Of a DNA stretch of 64,000 bases, positions 28,362 to 35,960 are shown one piece after another. The translations under genes were made by a program, and so were the position numbers. Source of the DNA: Desulfoluna sp. (lineage in GTDB: Bacteria; Desulfobacterota; Desulfobacteria; Desulfobacterales; Desulfolunaceae); contig NZ_JAQYWB010000022.1 in the NCBI RefSeq assembly GCF_030145185.1, positions 1 to 64,000 on the forward strand, read 5' to 3'. A model generated the notes under the pieces. It was not told the DNA's origin, searched no databases, and was given only the letters and a program-made list of their open reading frames with translations. Every line of letters begins with the position of its first letter. Position 1 is the first letter of the stretch.

Positions 28362-29714
28362 TTAAGTCTCCTGCAGTTTCCGATAAAGGGTCTTTCGACT
28401 CACCCCCAGGAGTTCGGAGGCTTTGGACCGGTTGCCGTTGACATGGTCCAGAACCTTGAGCATATGCTTCCGCTCCAGCTCCTTGAGGGGGAGAAAGGAC
28501 TCGTCACCGGCCCCCTCCTCTTCTACGGATTCGAGCATCTCATAGGGAAGCGCCTGCTCGGTGATCAGGTTATTCTCCGCCAGGATCACTCCCCGCTCGA
28601 TAACGTTGTGCAGCTCACGCACATTACCGGGCCAGTCGTGGGCCATGAGGCACTGCATCACTTTTTTGGATATCCGGCATGGGGGCTGATTGTCCACCCG
28701 AAGCTGCTCAAGGAAATACTCCATGAGCACAGGAATCTCCTCTTTTCGCTCCCTCAAGGGCTCCAGCTGGATATTGAATACATTCAGGCGGTGATAGAGG
28801 TCCTCGCGAAAATGACCGGCATCAACTTCCTCACGCAGGTTTCGGTTGGTAGCAAAGAGAAACCTCACATCCACGGTTCTCTCCTCTTTTTCCCCCACGC
28901 GTCGGAAAGTCTGAGTCTCCATCACCCGAAGCAGAGTGGCCTGAACCCCCATGGGGAGTTCCCCGATCTCATCCAGAAAGAGGGTGCCCCCATGGGCAAG
29001 GGCGAGCAGCCCCTCTCGAGACTCCGCAGCCCCTGTAAAAGCACCCTTGCAATACCCGAACAGCTCGCTGCGCACCAGCTCACCCTGGAGGGTCGCACAG
29101 TTTTTCGTAATAAGGGGCTTATCGAACCGCTCACTCTGGCGATGAATCACCCGCGCCACCACATTCTTTCCGGTACCGCTCTCTCCGGTGATGAGAACCG
29201 GCACTTTGACCGGGGCAACCTTTCCGATCAGAAAACGCACCCGATCCATGGATGCGGAGTGACCGATAATGTCCTGTGGGTAGGTATTTTTTTTCTTCCC
29301 CTTCCCGGCCCGCCGCGAAACCACCTCCCGCTGCACGCGGACACGCTGAAAGACCTTTTCCACCACCTGCTCCAGAGCATCCAGGTCAAAGGGCTTGGTG
29401 ATGTAATCGCAGGCCCCGTTTTTCATGGCGTCCACCGCATCATGCACCTCCCCGTACCCGGTGATCAAAATCACCTGCACCCCGGGCATCTTCTCCTGAA
29501 ACTGCGCCATCAGCTCAAGGCCATTGGCGTCGGGCAACCGAATGTCGAGAAGGATCACATCAAAGGCATGCCTTCGGATGGCGGCAAATGCCTCCGCAGC
29601 GCTTCCTGCGGTTTTAATAAGCCGCCGCGGGGAGGCCATCTCTTTTTCAATCAATCGACGGATGGACTTTTCATCGTCCACCACCAGCATATGAATAAAA
29701 TCCGTCTGAGTCAT
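28362..29714 (-). CDS. Sigma54-dependent response regulator (NtrC type)
   Basis: The 450-residue activator has a receiver (Asp57 in LLDIRLPDANG), a sigma54-interacting AAA+ domain with Walker A GESGTGK (177-183), the sigma54-contacting GAFTGA loop (224-229), Walker B GGTLFLDEIGELP and an arginine finger region near VRFLFATNRNL, then a Fis-type helix-turn-helix at the C-terminus (VNGNRSKASELLGVSRKTLY). When phosphorylated it would remodel sigma54 RNA polymerase. Its start overlaps the kinase stop by 4 bases, so the kinase is its cognate sensor. The sigma54 promoter at 26237 is the obvious nearby target, an inference. Confidence 0.93.
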   Translation of the reverse strand: MTQTDFIHMLVVDDEKSIRRLIEKEMASPRRLIKTAGSAAEAFAAIRRHAFDVILLDIRLPDANGLELMAQFQEKMPGVQVILITGYGEVHDAVDAMKNGACDYITKPFDLDALEQVVEKVFQRVRVQREVVSRRAGKGKKKNTYPQDIIGHSASMDRVRFLIGKVAPVKVPVLITGESGTGKNVVARVIHRQSERFDKPLITKNCATLQGELVRSELFGYCKGAFTGAAESREGLLALAHGGTLFLDEIGELPMGVQATLLRVMETQTFRRVGEKEERTVDVRFLFATNRNLREEVDAGHFREDLYHRLNVFNIQLEPLRERKEEIPVLMEYFLEQLRVDNQPPCRISKKVMQCLMAHDWPGNVRELHNVIERGVILAENNLITEQALPYEMLESVEEEGAGDESFLPLKELERKHMLKVLDHVNGNRSKASELLGVSRKTLYRKLQET

Positions 29715-30934
29715 TCGTGTTTTACCATGCTCGGTAAGGGGAGCTTCACATGAAAGGTCGCCCCCAGGTTCTCCACACTGTCCACCTCAATCTTCCCCTG
29801 ATGCTGGCGGATAATATTATAACAGGTGGAAAGACCGATACCCGTGCCCTGCCCCACAGGCTTAGTCGTAAAAAAAGGATCATACAACTTATCCAGATGC
29901 TCTGCGGGAATGCCACACCCCGTATCCATAATGGAGAGCACGACCCATGAGTCCGTCCTGCAGGTTCGAATGGTGATGGTCCCTTTTTCCCGGATCGCAT
30001 CCAGAGAATTGAAAATCAAATTGAGAAGCACCTGCTTGAGTTCAGAGCCCACCCCCATAATGGGAGGCACCGCCTCATCCAACTCCAGACAGATCAGGCG
30101 GGAGGTACGCCGGTTCAGCTGATAACGCAGCAACTTTAACACCTCCAGCACCAGCTTCCGCAGGTCCACGGGTGCAAACACCACCTTCTTTCTCGGGCTG
30201 AAGGTCAACAGCTCCTGGACAATGTCCCGACACCGCTCCCCCTCACTCAGGATCGTCTCCAGATACTCGTGAAAGTCTGCCATGAGCTCCGCTGAGGCAC
30301 GTCCCTCCTTCAGGCAGGCTTCCAGGCGGGGAAGCCGCCGCTGGAGCCCCTTGGCAAAACCGTTAACTGCCGTCAGGGGGTTGTTTATTTCATGGGCAAC
30401 TCCGGCGGCCAGGACCCCGATGGTGGCCATTTTTTCCGCATGATAACACCGGGCCTGATACTCCTTTTCCCGGGTCACATCCCGCATGAGGAGAAGAAAA
30501 CGATATCCCCTGCCGTTGGACCAGCGAATGGGGGAGGCCGTAATCTCAAACTGATGATTCTTTCCTCCCAGGGAATAGATATGCAGCTTCCGGCACACCT
30601 GATTCGTCTCGCGGGCGATGACCATGGGGCAGTCGGGGCAGGGGGTTTCCCTTTCCCGAAACACCCGATAGCAGAAATCTCCCCTGGGGTCCTTCTGCGA
30701 AAACACCTCGCCAAACACGTGGTTCACGGAGATAAGGGTAAAATTAAAGGAGACCACGGCCATCACATCGGTGATTCCGTCCAAAATGGCCTGAATCTCT
30801 CGCTGTCGCCGTCCCAACTCCAGATTGGAGTCCCTGAGTTCGGCGTTCCGGTTCTTGAGTTCTCCAAAAAAGCCCAGCTTGGTGTGCTCCAGGCCGATGA
30901 TATCTTCCAGTGTCGTGGTTTTATTCTTCATCAC
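29711..30934 (-). CDS. PAS-domain histidine kinase
   Basis: The 407-residue soluble kinase has a short coiled coil, a PAS domain (about 45-155), HisKA with His181 in LAAGVAHEINNPLTAVNGFA and a HATPase domain with LIFNSLDAI, DTGCGIP and GTGIGLSTCYNII. The PAS domain carries a cysteine cluster, FCYRVFRERETPCPDCP (Cys88, 99, 102), a pattern that could bind metal or sense redox state. No transmembrane helix is visible, so the signal is intracellular. It overlaps the activator gene downstream and the alcohol dehydrogenase gene upstream by 4 bases each. Confidence 0.9.
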   Translation of the reverse strand: MMKNKTTTLEDIIGLEHTKLGFFGELKNRNAELRDSNLELGRRQREIQAILDGITDVMAVVSFNFTLISVNHVFGEVFSQKDPRGDFCYRVFRERETPCPDCPMVIARETNQVCRKLHIYSLGGKNHQFEITASPIRWSNGRGYRFLLLMRDVTREKEYQARCYHAEKMATIGVLAAGVAHEINNPLTAVNGFAKGLQRRLPRLEACLKEGRASAELMADFHEYLETILSEGERCRDIVQELLTFSPRKKVVFAPVDLRKLVLEVLKLLRYQLNRRTSRLICLELDEAVPPIMGVGSELKQVLLNLIFNSLDAIREKGTITIRTCRTDSWVVLSIMDTGCGIPAEHLDKLYDPFFTTKPVGQGTGIGLSTCYNIIRQHQGKIEVDSVENLGATFHVKLPLPSMVKHE

Positions 30935-32073
30935 CAGGCCGCCTCACAGATCCCCACCATATCCCCTACCGTGACGGCACGCGGGTTGCTCAGCACACAG
31001 GAGTCCTGAATCGCCATCTCGCAGATCTGGGAGAGGTTCACCTGATCCGGCACAATACTCCTCAGGCGGGTGGTCACCTTCAGGGAGTCAAAATACGCTT
31101 CTAACTTTTCGATACCCGCCTGTGCAGTGGCCTCTGCGCTCCCAAGAGACCGACCTAAAACGATGCGCCCGATATCGGCAATCTTGTCCTGGCAGACCGT
31201 CATGTTGTAGCGCATCACATGGGGAAGCAGCACAGGATGAATCAGGCCATGGACCACATCCAGCATTCCGCCCAGGGAGTGGGCCAGGGCATGATCTACC
31301 CCAAGTCCTGCGTTGCTGAACGCCATGGCGGCAGAGGTCCCGGCAATGCTGAGCTGCTCCAGGTCATCAAGGGAACCGGTCTCCAGGGCCCGGGGAAGGT
31401 ACTTCATGATCAGCTCCATGGCCTTGAGGGAGTGAATCTCCGTCACGGGAAATGCGATGGGAGAGAGATACGACTCCACCGCATGGGAAAATGCGTCGAT
31501 GGCCGAAGAGATGATCAGTTCCCGAGGCTTGGTGGTGAGAAGAATGGGATCGATGATGGAGATGTTGGGCACAAGGGTCCGGCTGATGATAGACATTTTC
31601 ACATGCCGCTCCACGTCCGTCACGATGGCAAACTGAGAGATGTCCGACCCGCTGCCCGCCGTGGAGGGCATAAAAATCATGGGCGGCAACGGGCGTTTTA
31701 TTCGATTTGCCCCCTCATAATCCTGTACGCGACCGCCGTTGCTGGCCACCAGGGCGATTCCCTTGGCCGCATCCATGGGGCTGCCGCCCCCCAGTGCGAT
31801 CACCACATCACACCCCTCTTCCCGATAAAGGTCGGCACCCTCCTGAATCTGCCAGTCCCGCGGATTCGAAGAGACGTTGGAGTAGTGCACCCACCCCAGA
31901 TTTTTCTCTTCAAGAATCTCAAAAATAACGTCAATCCATCCGCTCTGTTCCAGCCCCGGATCGGTGACGAAAAAAATCTTCTCCGCCCCCAGACGCCTGG
32001 CACAAATGCTGGAATATTTCAGGCTCTCGCGCCCGAAAAAGATCTCCGGCACAGAAAATTTGAGAACACCCAT
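30931..32073 (-). CDS. Iron-containing alcohol dehydrogenase, second copy
   Basis: The 380-residue enzyme has the type III iron dehydrogenase marks: VIALGGGSPMDAAKGIA, STAGSGSDISQF, iron ligands in SSAIDAFSHAVESY, GVDHALAHSLGG and HGLIHPVLLPHV. It is clearly divergent from the neighbour at 26342. It leads an operon with a PAS kinase and a sigma54 activator, with 4-base overlaps throughout, so synthesis of enzyme and sensor is coupled. ATG 32073 is preferred over GTG 32085. Upstream, TTGACA with TATACC at 15-base spacing is a possible sigma70 promoter; no sigma54 element was found there. Confidence 0.92.
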   Translation of the reverse strand: MGVLKFSVPEIFFGRESLKYSSICARRLGAEKIFFVTDPGLEQSGWIDVIFEILEEKNLGWVHYSNVSSNPRDWQIQEGADLYREEGCDVVIALGGGSPMDAAKGIALVASNGGRVQDYEGANRIKRPLPPMIFMPSTAGSGSDISQFAIVTDVERHVKMSIISRTLVPNISIIDPILLTTKPRELIISSAIDAFSHAVESYLSPIAFPVTEIHSLKAMELIMKYLPRALETGSLDDLEQLSIAGTSAAMAFSNAGLGVDHALAHSLGGMLDVVHGLIHPVLLPHVMRYNMTVCQDKIADIGRIVLGRSLGSAEATAQAGIEKLEAYFDSLKVTTRLRSIVPDQVNLSQICEMAIQDSCVLSNPRAVTVGDMVGICEAAW

Positions 32074-32328
32074 ATCACCCCACACCCATAGACCTGTTAC
32101 GAGTTATTAACGCCGTTCAGAAAAATCAATCGATAACCCCAAAAAAAGGAATCGATTTCCTGTTTTCCATTCGCTTTATTGGGTATATTTTAAATGGGTC
32201 GATGTCAAGAATTCAGGCAAAGTCATCGCAGACATGCCGGCATGGAGGGTGACAAAGGCGCACAGGACCGCACATAAAACGGAAAGGCATGGATTCCAAG
32301 GGCCAGCGCCTGGTGACAGGCGCTAAGC

Positions 32329-32991
32329 CTAAAAGCCCAACTCCACAAGGCCCTTAATGATGGCGTATTTGGTCAATTCTGCGGTCCCGGAGACTTTCAG
32401 CTTTCGCTGAATATTGGCGCGATGGGCTTCGACCGTCTTGGGACTGATAAAGAGCTGCTCGGCAATGTCCCGGTTTGCGTGGCCTTCGGCGATGAGCTGG
32501 AGGACCTCACGCTCCCGATCCGAGAGTTTGTCCAGCCCCTCAGGTTCGACCGTGCCGCCCTCTTTCTGCTTTACGTAATAGGTGATCACCTTATTCGAAA
32601 TATCCGGGCTGAGGTAGGAATCTCCCTTATACGCCACATGGATCGCTTGAATCAGGTCCGTTGTGGCCGACTTCTTGACGAGATAACCGGAGGCCCCGGC
32701 ACGCAGAGTTTCAAAGATATACTCCTCACTGGTGTGCATGGAAAGAATCAGGATCTTCAGGTCGGGGAACCGTTTTTTAAGCTGGCGCGTGGCATCCATC
32801 CCGTTCAACTCGGGCATGGTGATATCCATAATCACCACATCCGGGGCGAGCTGCTCCACCATCTTGATGGCCTCCCGGCCGTTCTCCGCTTCCCCCACCA
32901 CCTCGATATCGGATTCCGCGTCGAGAAGTGCGCAGAGCCCTTTGCGGACAATGGTGTGATCTTCAGCCACAAGCACCTTGATTATCGTCAT
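32329..32991 (-). CDS. NarL/LuxR-type response regulator
   Basis: The 220-residue regulator has a receiver (Asp56 in VIMDITMPELNG, Lys in YLVKKSATTD) and a C-terminal LuxR helix-turn-helix, LSDREREVLQLIAEGHANRD followed by IAEQLFISPKTVEAHRANIQ. It binds DNA as a dimer once phosphorylated. ATG 32991 has AGAGAGG 7 bases upstream; ATG 32997 overlaps the kinase stop as ATGA and is also possible. It is the cognate partner of the overlapping kinase gene. Confidence 0.93.
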   Translation of the reverse strand: MTIIKVLVAEDHTIVRKGLCALLDAESDIEVVGEAENGREAIKMVEQLAPDVVIMDITMPELNGMDATRQLKKRFPDLKILILSMHTSEEYIFETLRAGASGYLVKKSATTDLIQAIHVAYKGDSYLSPDISNKVITYYVKQKEGGTVEPEGLDKLSDREREVLQLIAEGHANRDIAEQLFISPKTVEAHRANIQRKLKVSGTAELTKYAIIKGLVELGF

Positions 32992-32993
32992 GA

Positions 32994-35345
32994 TCATGCC
33001 TCTCTCTTCCAGGGTATCACCGTTACTATCGAGGTGCCCTGGCCCGGACTGGACCAAAGCGTGAACCGTCCTCCTAAAAAGGCGATACGCTCCCTCATGC
33101 CAAGCAGCCCCAATTTGTTCTTCATGTGCCCACCGCAGAGGGCCTCTTCCGGCTCAAACCCCACGCCGTCATCTTCGACCTTAAAAACGATCATGCCATC
33201 GGAGCGAAGCCGCAGGGAAAGAGTCACCTGTGTAGCGTGGGCATGTTTCAAAATATTGTTCAACGCCTCCTGGGCCAGCCGGTAAATGGCCGCTTCGATC
33301 TCCTCGGCGGGTCGCTCAGGAAAATCCGGGGCGTCGAGGTGCAAGGACAGGTCCACTTTCTCACCGATACGACGCAGGTACCAGCGCAGGGTGGGACCCA
33401 GCCCAAAATCACGCAACATGGGGGGCCAGAGGTTGATGGAGAGATCATGGGCCTGCTCATACAGACGGTCCACAATCTCCTGGGTATCGGCCAGAAGTTC
33501 GGTGAGTTTGCCCCCCCCGCCATCGGCGATCGTCTTCTTCATGGCCGCCAGGTTCAGAGTCGCAGCGGTCAGGGATTGGCCAATCTCGTCATGCAGCTCA
33601 AAAGAGATCTTTCGGCAGGTGGTCTCCTGCATCTCAAAGACCTTGGCCGAGAGCCGCTCCAGTTCCTGTCCATGCTGCAGAGTGGCCTGCATCAGGTTCA
33701 CGCTCTGAATCGCCACGGCCAGGGAGGTGGCCACCTCCGTGACAATATCGAGGGTCTCAATGGTGAAACAGGGGTCAGAGAACCGGGAGAGATTAAGCGC
33801 CCCGATCAGCTCATCCTTTGCCATCAAGGGAACGCTGACATACCCATCCAGCCCCCCCTCGGACAGAAAAAATCCTGACAGCAAGGAGTTCTTTAACGCC
33901 TCGTCGCCGGCCACGGCCATCCGCCGCCCCAGGGCAAGGGTTTCCGGATTGAACTCCCCAAGGGGAAAGGCCGTCCCCTCAGGCACCCCTTGCCCTGATT
34001 GCGTATCTACCGCCACCACGGAGGCCCTCCCCTTTTCAAAATCAAAAGAGACCACACAGGCCCACCGACAATCGTAGAGATCTCGCACGTAGCGAAGGAC
34101 ACTCTGGACCGTCTCAGAGGAAAAACTTCCGTCCAATACCGCCCGATCGATCTGATTTAAGACACGCAACTGGTTGGCGTAGTAGGTCAGAGAGGTTTCG
34201 ACCCTCTTCCGCTTGAAGGTGTTCAGCACGAGGATCAAAATAATCCCCCCAAGGCCCGCAATGCTTAGAAAAATGCCCCAGACCAGTTGTTTGTAGGTGC
34301 TGTAAAAAGAGAAGGGGACGTTGATCACCTCCGCCCCGGACGGAAGGGAGGTCTCTTTGATCCTGAATCGTTCCATCTGCCTGTAATCGAACATATGGCG
34401 ATTGAGACTCTCCTTGAACACCGGAATGACCTGCACCGAGCTCCCGGAGAGAAATCGAAGGGCGATCTCCGCGGCCTTCTCCCCGTGGGCACTGCCGCTG
34501 GCCATCATCCCCCCCACCGCGCCAAAGCCGAGATAGTTATCCCAAAATGTATAGATCGGCGCATTGGACGCCCTGGCCACCCCCTGCAGCCCCTCCTTCA
34601 TGGAGAACGTCCGCCCGGTGCGGTCCACCGTAAAGTTCACATAAAGCACCACGGTGTTCGGGGGCAATTCACTCACCTCGTCCTGCAGCTCCTGCATGCT
34701 CATGGCCGGGATGAAGTGAAAAAGGGAGGGGTCGTTCATCTCCTTGAAAGATTTTACAATGGTTTTCAAGATGGCGATACTGGTGTCGGTCTGATCCACC
34801 ACCACGAGAATTTCTCGGGTTTGGGGATGGAGCCGTAGGGCTGTACGGACGGTCTGGATAATATCGATGCGTTCCAGTACCCCGGTAAACCGGTCGTGAC
34901 CGAACATCTCAAATTCTTCATAATAGTTCACCCCGCAGAAGACCACCGGGGTTTCGGGAAACATCTTTTTCTTTTCATCCAAAAGAAAACGGAAGGCCGA
35001 ATCGTCGGTGGCGATAATCACGTCAAAGCGAACCCCACGGTACTTCTCGGTCAAAAAATCGGCCAGGCGTCGCACCTGCCTGGCGTTATCAAACCGTTCG
35101 GCGTCCATGTATTCGTAATAAACATTCAGGGCCATGGAGGCTGAATCGGCGCGGGCAAGTCCGGTATCAATGCCTTTTGAGATGCTGTCGTTCCACACAT
35201 GCCCCTTATGAAAAGAGTGCAGGATCAGGATATTTTTGTGGGGAGGTTCCACGGCAGACGCAGTGGACGCGAAAAGAAGTCCGCAGACGGCAAGGCCGAC
35301 AAAAAAGCAGAAAAAAAATCGGTCACGATAACCTTTGTCACTCAC
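32994..35345 (-). CDS. Sensor kinase with periplasmic ABC-type binding domain, GAF and HisKA_3
   Basis: The 783-residue kinase has a signal/anchor (about 10-31), a periplasmic domain of the ABC_sub_bind type (about 36-330; NILILHSFHKGHVWNDSISK, VIIATDDSAFRFL, VVFCGVNYY), a transmembrane helix near 355-378, a GAF-like domain (about 400-560), HisKA_3 with His585 in ISFELHDEIGQSLTA, and an ATPase with ALNNILKHAHA, DDGVGF and LGLLGMRERI. It resembles family members paired with NarL regulators. The periplasmic domain should bind a small solute directly. Its stop overlaps the regulator gene. Confidence 0.92.
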   Translation of the reverse strand: MSDKGYRDRFFFCFFVGLAVCGLLFASTASAVEPPHKNILILHSFHKGHVWNDSISKGIDTGLARADSASMALNVYYEYMDAERFDNARQVRRLADFLTEKYRGVRFDVIIATDDSAFRFLLDEKKKMFPETPVVFCGVNYYEEFEMFGHDRFTGVLERIDIIQTVRTALRLHPQTREILVVVDQTDTSIAILKTIVKSFKEMNDPSLFHFIPAMSMQELQDEVSELPPNTVVLYVNFTVDRTGRTFSMKEGLQGVARASNAPIYTFWDNYLGFGAVGGMMASGSAHGEKAAEIALRFLSGSSVQVIPVFKESLNRHMFDYRQMERFRIKETSLPSGAEVINVPFSFYSTYKQLVWGIFLSIAGLGGIILILVLNTFKRKRVETSLTYYANQLRVLNQIDRAVLDGSFSSETVQSVLRYVRDLYDCRWACVVSFDFEKGRASVVAVDTQSGQGVPEGTAFPLGEFNPETLALGRRMAVAGDEALKNSLLSGFFLSEGGLDGYVSVPLMAKDELIGALNLSRFSDPCFTIETLDIVTEVATSLAVAIQSVNLMQATLQHGQELERLSAKVFEMQETTCRKISFELHDEIGQSLTAATLNLAAMKKTIADGGGGKLTELLADTQEIVDRLYEQAHDLSINLWPPMLRDFGLGPTLRWYLRRIGEKVDLSLHLDAPDFPERPAEEIEAAIYRLAQEALNNILKHAHATQVTLSLRLRSDGMIVFKVEDDGVGFEPEEALCGGHMKNKLGLLGMRERIAFLGGRFTLWSSPGQGTSIVTVIPWKREA

Positions 35346-35666
35346 GATTCAACCCCTAAAATTGGAACCCCCTGGCAGGCAGGCCGTTCTATACAGGGGC
35401 CTCTCCTAAAAAAGCCAGAAAACACCCGGAAAAGCCGGCAAATAAACATCCAAACCTCACTCACGCTTCATAGATAATAGAAAATCTATCAGCGCGATCT
35501 CTTTAAATCAAGGCATGAGACCCGGCAACCGATTTTTCTTAAAAAAGCGCAAAGCCCTTTCCAATCCGGGTCTTTTTTTGTAACTATGCACCTCATAGAG
35601 CGTGTCACGCCCCACAGGGATACCTGAGACACTTTTTCACCGATCACATGTAAGGAATTCGACCCC
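35346..35666. other. Divergent intergenic region
   Basis: This 321-base region lies between the sensor kinase (minus) and the DUF3820 gene (plus). It is AT-rich near 35470-35600. No gene, repeat or clear promoter was resolved. Confidence 0.4.
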
Positions 35667-35912
35667 ATGAAAACCCCGCTGTTCGACCCCACGATGCTCC
35701 TCAAAATTGCCCGCACCCCCATGCCCTTTGGCAAACACCGGGGCGTGCTTCTGGTGGACCTGCCCGAGCCCTATGTGGTGTGGTTCCATCAGGAGGGCTT
35801 TCCCAAAGGAGAACTGGGCGAGATGCTGGGGCTGGTCTATGAGATAAAAGTCAATGGCCTAGAGTATCTGTGTGAGCCGCTTAAAAAACCGGTCACAGAC
35901 CCTAGGCGATAA
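35667..35912 (+). CDS. DUF3820 family protein
   Basis: The 81-residue protein matches the DUF3820 pattern: PMPFGKHRGVLLVDLPEPYV followed by VWFHQEGFPKGELGEMLG. Members are small cytoplasmic proteins of unknown function, often near nucleic-acid enzymes. It lies 48 bases before the topoisomerase III gene on the same strand and is probably co-transcribed. Length fits the family. Confidence 0.85.
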   Translation: MKTPLFDPTMLLKIARTPMPFGKHRGVLLVDLPEPYVVWFHQEGFPKGELGEMLGLVYEIKVNGLEYLCEPLKKPVTDPRR

Positions 35913-35960
35913 CATGCTTTTCACATTTCTTCTTCCCCTGTTTTACGTTATGACAAAGTC

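Noticed and set aside
28230-29753. 507-codon open frame on the plus strand opposite the sigma54 activator
   Set aside because: Antisense shadow: the minus-strand protein has all family motifs, while the plus frame has none and the long openness follows from GC-biased third positions.
32074-32328. Sigma54 promoter before the second alcohol dehydrogenase
   Set aside because: I looked for GG-N10-GC on the minus strand and found none; only a weak sigma70-like pair is present.
34287-34838. 183-codon frame opposite the binding-domain kinase
   Set aside because: Antisense shadow of the kinase's periplasmic domain, with no independent evidence.
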